Assembly: GCF_017963645.1 (NCBI RefSeq) | Contig: NZ_JAGMWN010000004.1 | Location: forward strand, 248,001-312,000 | Direction of reading: 5' to 3' | Length of the DNA stretch: 64,000 nt | Source of the DNA: Marivibrio halodurans | GTDB taxonomy: Bacteria > Pseudomonadota > Alphaproteobacteria > UBA8366 > Aestuariispiraceae | Shown: positions 35,841 through 45,691 of the stretch, piece after piece | Numbering within the stretch: the stretch's first letter is position 1 | Layout of the letters: every line of letters begins with the position of its first letter | The notes under the pieces: generated by a model | Database searches by the model: none | Seen by the model: only the letters and a program-made list of their open reading frames with translations | Told to the model about the DNA's origin: nothing | Made by a program: the position numbers and the translations under genes

Positions 35841-36908
35841 TTATTCGCTCAGCTCGGCCTGTACCGCATCCATCTCGTCGTTCCAGGCATCCAGCGCGAT
35901 ATAGGCGTTCTTCGCGCCCTCATGATAGGGAAGCGTGGCATCGGAACGAACCGTGGTCGCCTGCTTCCAGCCACGCAGAACCGGATGGAACTCGGCCAGC
36001 TTATCGGCATTCTCGTAAAGCGTCTTGGCCACGATCTCCACCATGTCGTCGGACATGGAGGATGCGGCGACGAGATAAAGCGGATAGGCCGTGATGCAGG
36101 TGTCCTCGACGATACCGGGAAGCCGCCCCTCGGGAAGGGTGATGAAACCGTATCCCGGGATGGCATCGGTCACCCGCTTCTTCGCCTCGGCGCTGCAATC
36201 GTCGGGCAGGAAGCGCACGCCGACGGCGGCATCGACCTCACGCACGCGCGGGGCGCCCACGCCATAGACGGCACCGTCGACGCGGCCGTTGGCCAACGCG
36301 TCCAAGCCCTGGTTCAACCCGGCGACCGGCGTCACCTTGACGTCGTCCCAGGTCAAACCCGCATTCAGAAGATGGGCGTATGAATTGATGTACGCGCCCA
36401 AATGCGCCGGGTAGGACCCGCCAAGCTGCGCGTCGGCCAAGTCCGCCACCGTCTTCATTTCACTGTCCTTGCGGACCAACATCCCGGCGATCAAATTGGC
36501 GCCGGATGCGACAAGACGCAGGCCCGGCGTCTGCGGATAGGGATTCCGGTCGCCAATCTTCAGACGATCGGGGCCCCGATAGCTGAGCGCGAAGTCGACA
36601 CTGGGCGCGAGCCCGAATTCGACCTCGCCGCTATCCAGGACGGGGAAGAACGCGGTCGTCCCCGAATAGGGACGCACGACGAAATCGGCCTCGAGATTGT
36701 CAGTAAGCACCTTCGCAACCGCCGAGGCGATCGTATGCTGCAGCGATCCCGACTGACCGGCCGCGATATAGACGGTATCCGGCAGCTCCGCGGCCTGCGC
36801 CGGCCGCACGCCGACGACGGCCGCCAAGGCGAACGCCCCGAAGGCCGCGCCTTTCGCGAGGCCGCGCGCCGCGCCGCCTGCCCACTTTATCCCAATCCTG
36901 GATTTCAT
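35841..36908 (-). CDS. TAXI-family TRAP solute-binding protein
   Basis: A 355-residue periplasmic protein. An unusually long n-region precedes the hydrophobic signal segment, with cleavage near AQA-AELPD (about 38). The mature start VYIAAGQSGSLQHTIASAVAKVL and RPYSGTTAFFPVLDSGEVEFGL are TAXI-type ligand-binding segments. GGAGGG precedes the ATG. It is the first gene of the minus-strand trio binding protein - permease - hydrolase fusion. The ligand is not predictable from sequence. Confidence 0.9.
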   Translation of the reverse strand: MKSRIGIKWAGGAARGLAKGAAFGAFALAAVVGVRPAQAAELPDTVYIAAGQSGSLQHTIASAVAKVLTDNLEADFVVRPYSGTTAFFPVLDSGEVEFGLAPSVDFALSYRGPDRLKIGDRNPYPQTPGLRLVASGANLIAGMLVRKDSEMKTVADLADAQLGGSYPAHLGAYINSYAHLLNAGLTWDDVKVTPVAGLNQGLDALANGRVDGAVYGVGAPRVREVDAAVGVRFLPDDCSAEAKKRVTDAIPGYGFITLPEGRLPGIVEDTCITAYPLYLVAASSMSDDMVEIVAKTLYENADKLAEFHPVLRGWKQATTVRSDATLPYHEGAKNAYIALDAWNDEMDAVQAELSE

Positions 36909-36999
36909 GATCGAACCCTCCTGTTCCTTTGAGTGTATTTGTTTCCTTTACGGACCCGCCCGACGAGCCCGCTAAAGACGGCCGAGGCCCGTTCGAATG

Positions 37000-37089
37000 G
37001 GAGCCCGCCCGGATACCGGATGGCGGACGCGCCCGGCCGGTGCTGCTTTCAACGAGTTCCCAGACGTCGAAAGTCGGATGCCCGGCCAT
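37000..37089 (-). pseudogene. Truncated 3-hydroxyanthranilate dioxygenase-like N-terminus
   Basis: From the ATG at 37089 the frame reads MAGHPTFDVWELVESS and then RARPPSG. The dioxygenase at 40136 begins MAGHPTLKPF and has KKWVEEN and LRPPVGN at the same places. Similarity ends after about 30 codons and the frame then runs into unrelated DNA and the TAXI gene in another frame. It is best read as a relic left by duplication of the promoter region. It could still be translated as a leader peptide. Confidence 0.6.
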
Positions 37090-37149
37090 TCTTCCTCCAA
37101 GCCGTTGGGCGGTCCGGCACGCCCTCCGGGAACCGCGCCCATCGGAGAA

Positions 37150-37214
37150 GGCTAGGGGAAATTGAATACAAGAAATATTTGTTTCTGGGAATTTCGATAT
37201 CCAGATAGCTGATA
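37150..37214 (-). promoter_or_regulatory. Conserved 65-bp upstream element, copy A
   Basis: Ungapped match to 40760-40824 (53 of 65). On the minus strand it includes GGATATCGAAATTCCCAGAA, close to the other copy's GGATATCGGAATTCCCAGAA. It is a candidate LysR-type binding site, probably for the regulator at 42828. Confidence 0.5.
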
Positions 37215-37256
37215 ACCAAGGGGACGCCCAACGTCTTTTCCAATGCCGCCCGGATT

Positions 37257-38516
37257 TCAGATCAAGGACGTCGTGATGGCGGGATAGCGGCTCAACAGGA
37301 CGAGCACGACCGCCACCGCGATCAGGAACGGCCAGAGAGAGCGCAGGATCGTGCCGGGCTTCGCCCCGCTCATCGACGAGGCGATATAGAGCCCCACGCC
37401 GACCGGCGGCGTCAGCAGGCCCAAGACGAGGTTCAGGCAAATCACCACGCCGAACTGATAGGGGCTGATGCCGAAATCGTTCATCGCGATGGGAAGCAGG
37501 ATCGGCGTGAACAGGATGACCGCAGCGATACCGTCGATCAGCATTCCAACGACAAGCAGCACGAGATTGACGATCAGCAGGAACAGGAACGGATCGCTGG
37601 TGATCGTCGAGAGCAGCGCGGCCAACTTCTGCGGCACGGCCTCGTAGATGATCACCCAACCGAAGACATTTGCGGCGGCGATCATGAAGATGATCGTCGA
37701 TGCATTGACGGCGGTTCGCTTGAACAAGCCGAACAACGCACGCGGGTCGAGCTCGCCATAGACCAGCCATCCGACAAGGAACGCGATCAGGGAAGCGATG
37801 GCCGCGGATTCCGTCGGCGTGGCGATACCGAACAGGATGCCGCCGATGATCGCGGTCGGGATAAGCATCGCCGGCAAGCAATATAAAAGGGCGGACAAGG
37901 CCTCCGCCCGCGTGAACCAGCGCCCTTGGGGAAAGCCCTGGAAAACGCCGATCGAGAAGATCACCACCGCGAAGGCGGCCACCAGCAGCAAGCCGGGCAG
38001 AATGCCGGCCAGGAACATCTCGCCGATCGGAACCTGGGCCAGGACGCCGAAGATGACGAACAGCATGGACGGCGGAATGACCGGCGCGAGCAACCCGCCC
38101 GCCGCCGTGATCGCGGCGGCGAAGCCCTTGTCATAGCCTTCCTTCTCCATCTCGGGCGTCATCGCGCGCGCCATGACGGAAATCTGCGCGTTGGCGGACC
38201 CGATGATCGCCGCCATGAACATGTTGGCCAGAAGGTTGATATAGGCGAGTCCCCCCCTGAACCCACCGACAAAGACCCGCGCGGCATTGATGAGGCGCCT
38301 CGTCATGCCGCCTTCGTTCATCATTTCCCCGGTCAACATGAAGAGGGGAATGGCGAGCAGGCCGTAATTTTCCAACCCGGAGAACATCTTCTGGGCGAAG
38401 CTGTCATAGAGGACCGCGTTATCGCTTTCCCAGATGTACCAGATCGCGGAAAGCGCCAGGACCAGCGCGACCGGAACCCCGATCAGAAGCTTGAAGGCGA
38501 AAATCAGCGGCGTCAT
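37257..38516 (-). CDS. dctM: TRAP transporter large permease subunit (DctM)
   Basis: A 419-residue DctM-family permease with about 12 hydrophobic helices. ITAAGGLLAPVIPPSMLFVIFG and LGLLTPPVGVGLYIASSM are the two conserved half-motifs. The ATG at 38516 overlaps the DctQ stop by 4 bp. It completes the DctP-Q-M set at 37.3-40.1 kb. The substrate is probably an aromatic or dicarboxylic acid handled by the neighbouring dioxygenase module; this is inference. Confidence 0.93.
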   Translation of the reverse strand: MTPLIFAFKLLIGVPVALVLALSAIWYIWESDNAVLYDSFAQKMFSGLENYGLLAIPLFMLTGEMMNEGGMTRRLINAARVFVGGFRGGLAYINLLANMFMAAIIGSANAQISVMARAMTPEMEKEGYDKGFAAAITAAGGLLAPVIPPSMLFVIFGVLAQVPIGEMFLAGILPGLLLVAAFAVVIFSIGVFQGFPQGRWFTRAEALSALLYCLPAMLIPTAIIGGILFGIATPTESAAIASLIAFLVGWLVYGELDPRALFGLFKRTAVNASTIIFMIAAANVFGWVIIYEAVPQKLAALLSTITSDPFLFLLIVNLVLLVVGMLIDGIAAVILFTPILLPIAMNDFGISPYQFGVVICLNLVLGLLTPPVGVGLYIASSMSGAKPGTILRSLWPFLIAVAVVLVLLSRYPAITTSLI

Positions 38517-39052
38517 GCGCTTACCTCGGGATCGGTTCCCCGCCCGCCAAGCAGATTGGCGAGGCCGTGCAGCGTGACGCCGAACGCGAACACCCACATG
38601 ACGCCCCAAACCCAGATTTTCCGGATACCCAGCGTCGTCGTCGGCTCGGCATAGATGAAGTTGAAGGTCGCGCCCTGGAACGCCCCGGTATCGAACCCGT
38701 GCCGGGCCAGTTCCAACGGCGAGAACCACCGCCAGCAGAACCACAGCATGAACAGCGCGAAGATCAGCACGAGAAGATCGACCAGCTTGGCCGCGAGCTT
38801 CGCGAAGGGGGTGGGAAGCGCGTCCGTCACCACCGTCACCGCGACCGCATGCCCGTAATGCAATCCCGCCGACGCGCCGAGAAAGGTCATCCACGCCATG
38901 GCGTAGATCGCCAGTTCATCCACCCAATATAGCGCCGAACCGACCGCCCGGGTGACCACATTGAGCAGGATGAGCACGGTAATGGAAACGGCGAGGAGGG
39001 CCGCCAGGGCCAGTTCGATCCGTGCCCATGCCGCGGAAATGCGCCCGACCAT
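38513..39052 (-). CDS. dctQ: TRAP transporter small permease subunit (DctQ)
   Basis: A 179-residue membrane protein with four hydrophobic helices. The conserved WVDELAIYAMAWMTFLGASAG segment of DctQ proteins lies near residues 43-63. It precedes and overlaps dctM and follows the DctP gene by about 60 bp. Confidence 0.92.
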   Translation of the reverse strand: MVGRISAAWARIELALAALLAVSITVLILLNVVTRAVGSALYWVDELAIYAMAWMTFLGASAGLHYGHAVAVTVVTDALPTPFAKLAAKLVDLLVLIFALFMLWFCWRWFSPLELARHGFDTGAFQGATFNFIYAEPTTTLGIRKIWVWGVMWVFAFGVTLHGLANLLGGRGTDPEVSA

Positions 39053-39114
39053 ACCCGACCTTCCGAGAACGCGCCGGGCGCGCGTCCGTCACGCGCCCGG
39101 CGCCGCCGATGGCA

Positions 39115-40699
<1,585 letters not shown>

Positions 40700-40759
40700 G
40701 GCTCCCTCCCGATCGGTCGACGGCCTCCCGCGCGCCGAAACCTCGCACATCTCAACCGA

Positions 40760-40824
40760 GGCTAGGCGAAATTGACAGAAAGAAGTATTTGATTCTGGGA
40801 ATTCCGATATCCCGAATTCTGATA
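40760..40824 (-). promoter_or_regulatory. Conserved 65-bp upstream element, copy B
   Basis: Lies 61 bp before the dioxygenase ATG. It shares 53 of 65 bases with 37150-37214. GGATATCGGAATTCC on the minus strand is also similar to GGATATCGAAGTTTTC at 41967-41982. It is a candidate binding site of the LysR regulator at 42828. Confidence 0.5.
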
Positions 40825-40906
40825 GCGGGCGCCGCCACCGGGCAGAACGCCAAGTTGCGCCCGCGCAACGATGCACGGCCTTCCTTCTGCCAGGGGCCGC
40901 CCGCGG

Positions 40907-41860
40907 TCAGATCTTCAGGCCGCACCCTTCGAACGCCGCCTTCGTCGCGGCCTTCTCGGCATCGGTCAACTCCAGCATCGGATGCCTTACGCGGCCGCCG
41001 ACTTGCCCCAGCAATTCCTGCCAGTACTTACCGTGCGCGGTGGGCTTGCCCCCCGGTTTCGTCGTGCTGATCGCCTGACGCACGGGATCGAGACTGTCGC
41101 GCACCCGGCGCGCCTGATCGAACCGCCCGGCAAAGGCCAGTTCGGTATATTCATGCATCCGCCGGTCATTGCGGGTCTGAAGCTGATAAGGCGGTGACGA
41201 GCAAAGATAGAGTTGCCAGCCCAACTCCTCGATATTGTCGAGCCAATCGTCCTCCCTGGAGGTCGAGACCAGGATCTTGTCGCCGACGAGCTTCGTCAGC
41301 CGCGCATACATCTCCCGGGGGACGGAGTATTTGATCGCCATGATGTTCGGCAACTCCGCGATCCGGGCGCAGGTCTCCGGCTCCATCAAATAGCCGCTGT
41401 CCGGGTGGCTCCACATGGCGATGCCGATATCCAGCCGGTCGCAGAGATATTTGTAATAATTATAGAGCACCTCGTCCCGATCGTGGCAGAAGCTCAACAT
41501 CGGCGCATGGACGACCACGTAATCGGCGCCGCATTCCTGCGCATGCAGCCCAAGGTCCAGAACGGTGTCCACATTCTGGTCCGAGATCGACATGATCGTG
41601 CCGGCCTTGTCGCCGCACTCCTCGACCGCGACGGTCATGTTGCGCTTGCGCTCCTCGAGGGACATGGACCAGAACTCGCCCTGCTTCCCCGCGATGAACA
41701 GACCCCGAATCTCCAGGTCGTCGATCCAGTGCCGAATATTCCGGCGCAGTCCCGCCTCGTCTAGGACCAGGCTTTCGTCGAACGGGTTCAGGGCGGCGGC
41801 CCAAATGCCGCGCATCGTCTCCCGGGCATGGGCTTTGGCTTCGTGCTTGGCGTATTTCAT
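40907..41860 (-). CDS. Dihydrodipicolinate-synthase-family lyase/aldolase
   Basis: A 317-residue class I aldolase-type TIM barrel. The Schiff-base Lys is about K177 in NIMAIKYSV. The usual GTTGE motif is replaced by GKQGEFW and the YNxPxRTG motif by MWSHPDSGY, so it lacks the canonical catalytic Tyr context and is not a lysine-pathway DapA. Closest in style are hydratase-aldolases and other pyruvate lyases of aromatic degradation. ATG at 41860 with GGGAGG upstream. It is divergent from the 42036 gene and probably acts after ring cleavage; the substrate is unknown. Confidence 0.85.
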   Translation of the reverse strand: MKYAKHEAKAHARETMRGIWAAALNPFDESLVLDEAGLRRNIRHWIDDLEIRGLFIAGKQGEFWSMSLEERKRNMTVAVEECGDKAGTIMSISDQNVDTVLDLGLHAQECGADYVVVHAPMLSFCHDRDEVLYNYYKYLCDRLDIGIAMWSHPDSGYLMEPETCARIAELPNIMAIKYSVPREMYARLTKLVGDKILVSTSREDDWLDNIEELGWQLYLCSSPPYQLQTRNDRRMHEYTELAFAGRFDQARRVRDSLDPVRQAISTTKPGGKPTAHGKYWQELLGQVGGRVRHPMLELTDAEKAATKAAFEGCGLKI

Positions 41861-41966
41861 TCCTCGCCTCCCTGATCTGGAACCGACCATGCGCGGGTAC
41901 CGAACCCGCCCTTACCGTGAATAAGGGCCGGGCGCCCCCCACGAACCAATCCTTTTGGGAAGAAAT

Positions 41967-41982
41967 GGATATCGAAGTTTTC
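41967..41982 (+). promoter_or_regulatory. Candidate LysR-type site between divergent genes
   Basis: GGATATCGAAGTTTTC resembles the core of the two 65-bp elements upstream of the dioxygenase and TAXI genes. It lies midway between the lyase gene (minus) and the aspartate-dehydrogenase-like gene (plus). Confidence 0.35.
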
Positions 41983-42035
41983 TATATCGAGCCTCCCTGA
42001 GTTTCAGATACGTTAGGGTTAAGCGGAGGTGGAAA

Positions 42036-42818
42036 GTGGTTATCGGTATCATCGGTCGAGGCGCTATCGGGCGCTATGTCTCGGACACTCTCACGGCGCG
42101 GGGTATCGGGCCTCGAACGGTTCTCGTGCGGGCGAACCGCATGGGCGAGCCGCCCCGGGACGGCCCCCTCCATGTCGACACCGTCGCGGACTTGCCGGAC
42201 GATACGACCCTGATGATCGATTGCGCGGGCCATGCCGCGCTTTCGGAGCATGGCCCGGCCATCCTGGAAAGGGGCATCGATCTCGTCACGGTATCGCTCG
42301 GCGCCCTGGCGGATCAGGCGCTTCACGACAGGCTTCGGGCCGCCGCCGAGGCGGGCCAGGCGCGGCTTCGCCTGGCAAGCGGCGCCATAGGGGCCTTGGA
42401 CTCCCTGCAAGCGGCACGCGTCGGCGGGCTGGATCGTGTCACCTATATCGGCCGCAAGCCGCCTTCCGGGTGGAAGGGCTCTCCGGCCGAGGAGCACCTG
42501 GACCTCGATGCGTTGAACGAGGCCACCACGCATTTCGCGGGGTCGGCGCGTGAAGCGGCATTGCGCTACCCCAAGAACGCCAATGTCGCGGCCGCGGTCG
42601 CATTGGCCGGCGCCGGTTTCGACGACACGCGGACGGAACTGATCGCCGATCCGGCATCGACGGCCAATATCCATGAAATTCATGCCGAAGGGCGCTTCGG
42701 GACCTTCTCCTTTCGGATCGAGGGCCGGGCGCTTCCCGACAACCCGCGCAGTTCCGCCCTGGCCGCCATGAGCGTGATCGCGGCGGTCGAGCGGGAGCGG
42801 GCGCCGATAACGATCTGA
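42036..42818 (+). CDS. nadX: Aspartate-dehydrogenase-like protein (NadX/DUF108 family)
   Basis: A 260-residue protein with N-terminal Rossmann motif GIIGRGAIGRYV and the family's C-terminal KNANVAAAVALAGAGFDDT plus HEIHAEG. Characterised NadX enzymes reduce iminosuccinate or oxidise L-aspartate. I chose the GTG at 42036 because GGAGG lies 6 bp upstream. In this cluster it may act on an amino acid or imine formed from the amino-muconate skeleton, or release ammonia; this is inference. The LysR gene follows after 9 bp. Confidence 0.82.
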   Translation: MVIGIIGRGAIGRYVSDTLTARGIGPRTVLVRANRMGEPPRDGPLHVDTVADLPDDTTLMIDCAGHAALSEHGPAILERGIDLVTVSLGALADQALHDRLRAAAEAGQARLRLASGAIGALDSLQAARVGGLDRVTYIGRKPPSGWKGSPAEEHLDLDALNEATTHFAGSAREAALRYPKNANVAAAVALAGAGFDDTRTELIADPASTANIHEIHAEGRFGTFSFRIEGRALPDNPRSSALAAMSVIAAVERERAPITI

Positions 42819-42827
42819 GGCGGAGCC

Positions 42828-43793
42828 ATGGCAACCTGTCACACGCGGATCGTCGAACGCGCCCTGACCCGCCTGAAGCTGCGCCAACTTCGGCTTCTGG
42901 TGGCCGTGGGGAAACATGGCAGCATTCAAAACGCCGCCCGCGACCTTGGCGTATCCCAACCCGCCGCGACCAAGATGATCCAGGACCTCGAATTCGATTT
43001 CGAGGTGAAGCTGTTCGAGCGCACGAATCGCGGCGTGGTGCCGACCGTATTCGGCGATACGCTGATTCGGCACGGAAAACTGATCTTCACGCAGGTCTCG
43101 AACGCGGCGCAGGAACTCGACGATCTGAGCGAGGGCAATAGCGGCCGGGTCGTCGTCGGCACGCTCCTGGCTGCATCCCCGACCCTTCTTCCCGTCGCTA
43201 TCGAACAGGTCCTGAAGGACCGCCCGAAGGTTGCCATCAAGATCGTCGAGGGAACCAACGAGGTGCTAATGCCCGCGCTTCTGTCGGGCGAAATCGACAT
43301 GATCGTCGGGCGCCTGCCGAGCCATAGGCACCGCGCGAAGATCGTCCAGGAAAAGTTCTTCGACGAACGGATACTGGCCGTGGCGGGCCCTCAACATCCG
43401 CTCGCCGAACGCGCCGGGGTGACGTTCGAGGAACTTACATCGCACGGATGGATTCTGCCGCCCGTCGAAACGACGCTGCGCCGGCAAACCGATCAGTTCT
43501 TCGTCCTTCAAGGACAGTACGTGCCGACGGTCGCGATCGAGTCCGTCTCCTATCTCGCCAACCGATCCTTGATGCGCATGCATGACTTCGTCGGGCTCAT
43601 GCCGGCGCATGTCGCCTCCCTGGACATCGAAAAGGGCCTTCTCGCGCGGATCGACTGGGAGGTCCCCTTCGGCGCCGGGCCGGTGGGGGTTTCCCATCGC
43701 GGCGAGCAAAGCCTCTCTCCCGCCGGGGCGGCTTTCCGCGACGCCTTGAAGCAAGCGGTGCAGGATATCCAATCAAGTACCGTCCCGGCCTGA
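42828..43793 (+). CDS. LysR-family transcriptional regulator
   Basis: A 321-residue LTTR. The N-terminal winged helix-turn-helix covers about residues 17-75 (LKLRQLRLLVAVGKHGSIQN and SQPAATKMIQDLE). The effector domain starts with GRVVVGTLLAASPTLLP. It is co-transcribed with the NadX-like gene. It lies centrally in the 31-45 kb module and is the best candidate for binding the GGATATCG elements. A 14-bp palindrome, GCCTGATATCAGGC, covers its stop codon at 43788-43801. Confidence 0.9.
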   Translation: MATCHTRIVERALTRLKLRQLRLLVAVGKHGSIQNAARDLGVSQPAATKMIQDLEFDFEVKLFERTNRGVVPTVFGDTLIRHGKLIFTQVSNAAQELDDLSEGNSGRVVVGTLLAASPTLLPVAIEQVLKDRPKVAIKIVEGTNEVLMPALLSGEIDMIVGRLPSHRHRAKIVQEKFFDERILAVAGPQHPLAERAGVTFEELTSHGWILPPVETTLRRQTDQFFVLQGQYVPTVAIESVSYLANRSLMRMHDFVGLMPAHVASLDIEKGLLARIDWEVPFGAGPVGVSHRGEQSLSPAGAAFRDALKQAVQDIQSSTVPA

Positions 43794-43801
43794 TATCAGG
43801 C
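43788..43801. repeat. 14-bp perfect palindrome at the end of the LysR gene
   Basis: GCCTGATATCAGGC spans the LysR stop codon. It contains GATATC, as do the presumed regulator sites, so it could be an operator for the downstream aldehyde dehydrogenase gene or a weak hairpin. Confidence 0.35.
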
Positions 43802-43891
43802 AATCGGATAGCAGCATTTCCTCAATTCCCTTGAAGGGATGCCGGGGTCGGGGGACCCTTCGCCCGACACAGTTGACCGAGCGAGGGCTGA

Positions 43892-45328
43892 ATGAGCAGC
43901 TATCCGGACTTGCATCTCTACATCGGCGGAGAATGGCGGAAGACCGCGACCGATCTGCCGGTGCTGAACCCCGCGACGGAGGAAGAGATCGGCCGATTGC
44001 CGCATGCGGAGACATCCGATCTCGACGATGCGCTGACGGCCGCGCAGGACGGTTTCCGGATCTGGAGCCGCACCGCGCCGCGCGACCGCGCCGACATCAT
44101 CCTGAAAGCGTCGGCGCTGATGCGTGAGCGCCAGGAGGATATTGCGCGGGCCATCACCGCCGAGCACGGCAAGCCGTTGGCGCAGGCGCGGCTCGAAGTC
44201 ATCCGCGGCTGCGAGTTCTTCGAATGGGACGCGGGCGAAGCGGTCCGGACCTATGGCCGCGTGATCCCGTCGGCCCGGGGCATACGCTATATCGTTCATC
44301 ATCAGCCGATCGGCGTGGTGCTCGGCCTGTCGCCCTGGAACTTCCCGATGAGCCAGCCGGCGCGCAAGATCGCGGGCGCGCTGGCCTCGGGCTGCTCGAT
44401 CATCCTGAAGGCCGCCGAGGAGACCCCCGCCGGCGCCTTGCACATCGCCAAGGCCTTTCACGACGCGGGCCTTCCGGCCGGGGTCCTGAACCTGGTCTTC
44501 GGAACCCCCGCCGATATATCCGACCATCTGATCCGTCAGGAACCGGTGCGTCTGGTGGCCTTCACCGGATCGACCGCCGTCGGCCGTCATCTGACGACGT
44601 TGGCGTCCAACCATATGACCCGGGTCCTGATGGAACTTGGTGGCCACGCGCCGGTCATCGTGTGCGAGGACACGGACGCGAAAAGGGCGGCGGTCAGCGG
44701 AGCCGTGCGAAAGTACCGGAATGCCGGACAGGTATGCACCTCCCCCACCCGCTTCTTCGTTCACGAAAGCCTGTTCGAACCGTTCCTGGAAACCTTCGTG
44801 AAGCGCGCGGCCGCGACCACTGTCGGCAATGGCGCCGAACCGGGCGTCGAGATGGGGCCGCTCGCCAACGAGCGCCGGGTTCCCGCGCTTGCGGAACTGG
44901 TCGAGGACGCCCGCGCCAAGGGCGCGGACCTTCGCACCGGGGGAAGCCGTATCGGCAATGTGGGATATTTCTTCGAGCCGACCGTTCTGGCCAATGTGCC
45001 CGATGATGCCCGGGTGATGCGGGAGGAGCCCTTCGGCCCACTGGCCGTGATCAATCCCGTCGCCTCGCTGGACGAAGCCATCGAGAGAGCCAACGCGGTT
45101 CCCTTCGGCCTCGCCGCATACGGCTTCACCAACCGTGCCGACTATGCCGACCGGATGACCGACGAGGTCGAGGCCGGCAATCTGTCGATCAACACCCTGG
45201 AGGCATCGCTTCCCGAAACGCCTTTCGGTGGCGTGAAGTCCAGCGGGTACGGCCGCGAAGGCGGCACGGAGGGATTGGAGAATTACATGATCGTCAAGAA
45301 CATCTCCCATAGCATGGACATCGTCTGA
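43892..45328 (+). CDS. NAD(P)-dependent aldehyde dehydrogenase (SSADH-like)
   Basis: A 478-residue ALDH. SPWNFPMSQPARKIAGALA, the catalytic Glu in MELGGHAPV, the catalytic Cys in NAGQVCTSPTRF, and EEPFGPLAVI are visible. The sequence resembles succinate-semialdehyde and 2-oxoglutarate-semialdehyde dehydrogenases, class members that also include aminomuconate-semialdehyde dehydrogenases. In this module it could oxidise a semialdehyde produced after ring cleavage by the dioxygenase and cleavage by the lyase. It is 98 bp from the LysR gene. Confidence 0.92.
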   Translation: MSSYPDLHLYIGGEWRKTATDLPVLNPATEEEIGRLPHAETSDLDDALTAAQDGFRIWSRTAPRDRADIILKASALMRERQEDIARAITAEHGKPLAQARLEVIRGCEFFEWDAGEAVRTYGRVIPSARGIRYIVHHQPIGVVLGLSPWNFPMSQPARKIAGALASGCSIILKAAEETPAGALHIAKAFHDAGLPAGVLNLVFGTPADISDHLIRQEPVRLVAFTGSTAVGRHLTTLASNHMTRVLMELGGHAPVIVCEDTDAKRAAVSGAVRKYRNAGQVCTSPTRFFVHESLFEPFLETFVKRAAATTVGNGAEPGVEMGPLANERRVPALAELVEDARAKGADLRTGGSRIGNVGYFFEPTVLANVPDDARVMREEPFGPLAVINPVASLDEAIERANAVPFGLAAYGFTNRADYADRMTDEVEAGNLSINTLEASLPETPFGGVKSSGYGREGGTEGLENYMIVKNISHSMDIV

Positions 45329-45691
45329 GGCGCGGTCCCGCTATCGCGACGACCGCGTGCCCGCACCATGCGCCGACCGGCGGCATGGTGGGGGAGACCA
45401 TGGGCGCGCACCGTCACGGGCAGCCGCTTAAAAACCCCGACCTCCTTCACCGAGGACAAGCTGCCAGGGCTTCAAGGAGGCCCCGGGGCCGAGGGATCCC
45501 CACACTCGGCGCGCGATGCGTCTGGCCAGCGGGTCGGAGGACGAAAGCCACAGCAGCGCCCGGCGCCGCCTTTCCACCCCACCCGACGGGATGCCCCCAG
45601 AACGCGCCGCCGACAATAGGCGTTTCAGGCACGATCCAGCCCAAGATCGATATGAGGATCTGGCGAAGAGCGGGAAGATTGGAGAGCCGTG
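45329..45691. other. Intergenic region without recognisable gene
   Basis: 363 bp between convergent genes. I see no convincing frame with a start site, and no RNA gene. GGCCCCGGGGCC at 45479-45490 is a 12-bp palindrome that may help end transcription from one side. The high GC makes several open frames by chance. Confidence 0.4.

Larger units (their letters stand above)
36909..37256. promoter_or_regulatory. Intergenic region with a duplicated promoter segment
   Basis: This 348-bp gap upstream of the TAXI binding-protein gene holds a copy of the upstream region and first codons of the 3-hydroxyanthranilate dioxygenase gene. 37150-37214 matches 40760-40824 at 53 of 65 positions without gaps. 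The pseudogene ATG (37089) is the same 61 bp from the element as in the intact copy. It probably provides a co-regulated promoter for the TAXI and hydrolase operon. Confidence 0.6.

Noticed and set aside
45329-45691. Possible transposase remnant between the aldehyde dehydrogenase and epimerase genes
   Set aside because: Several open frames exist but none matches a transposase motif, and no terminal repeats were found.
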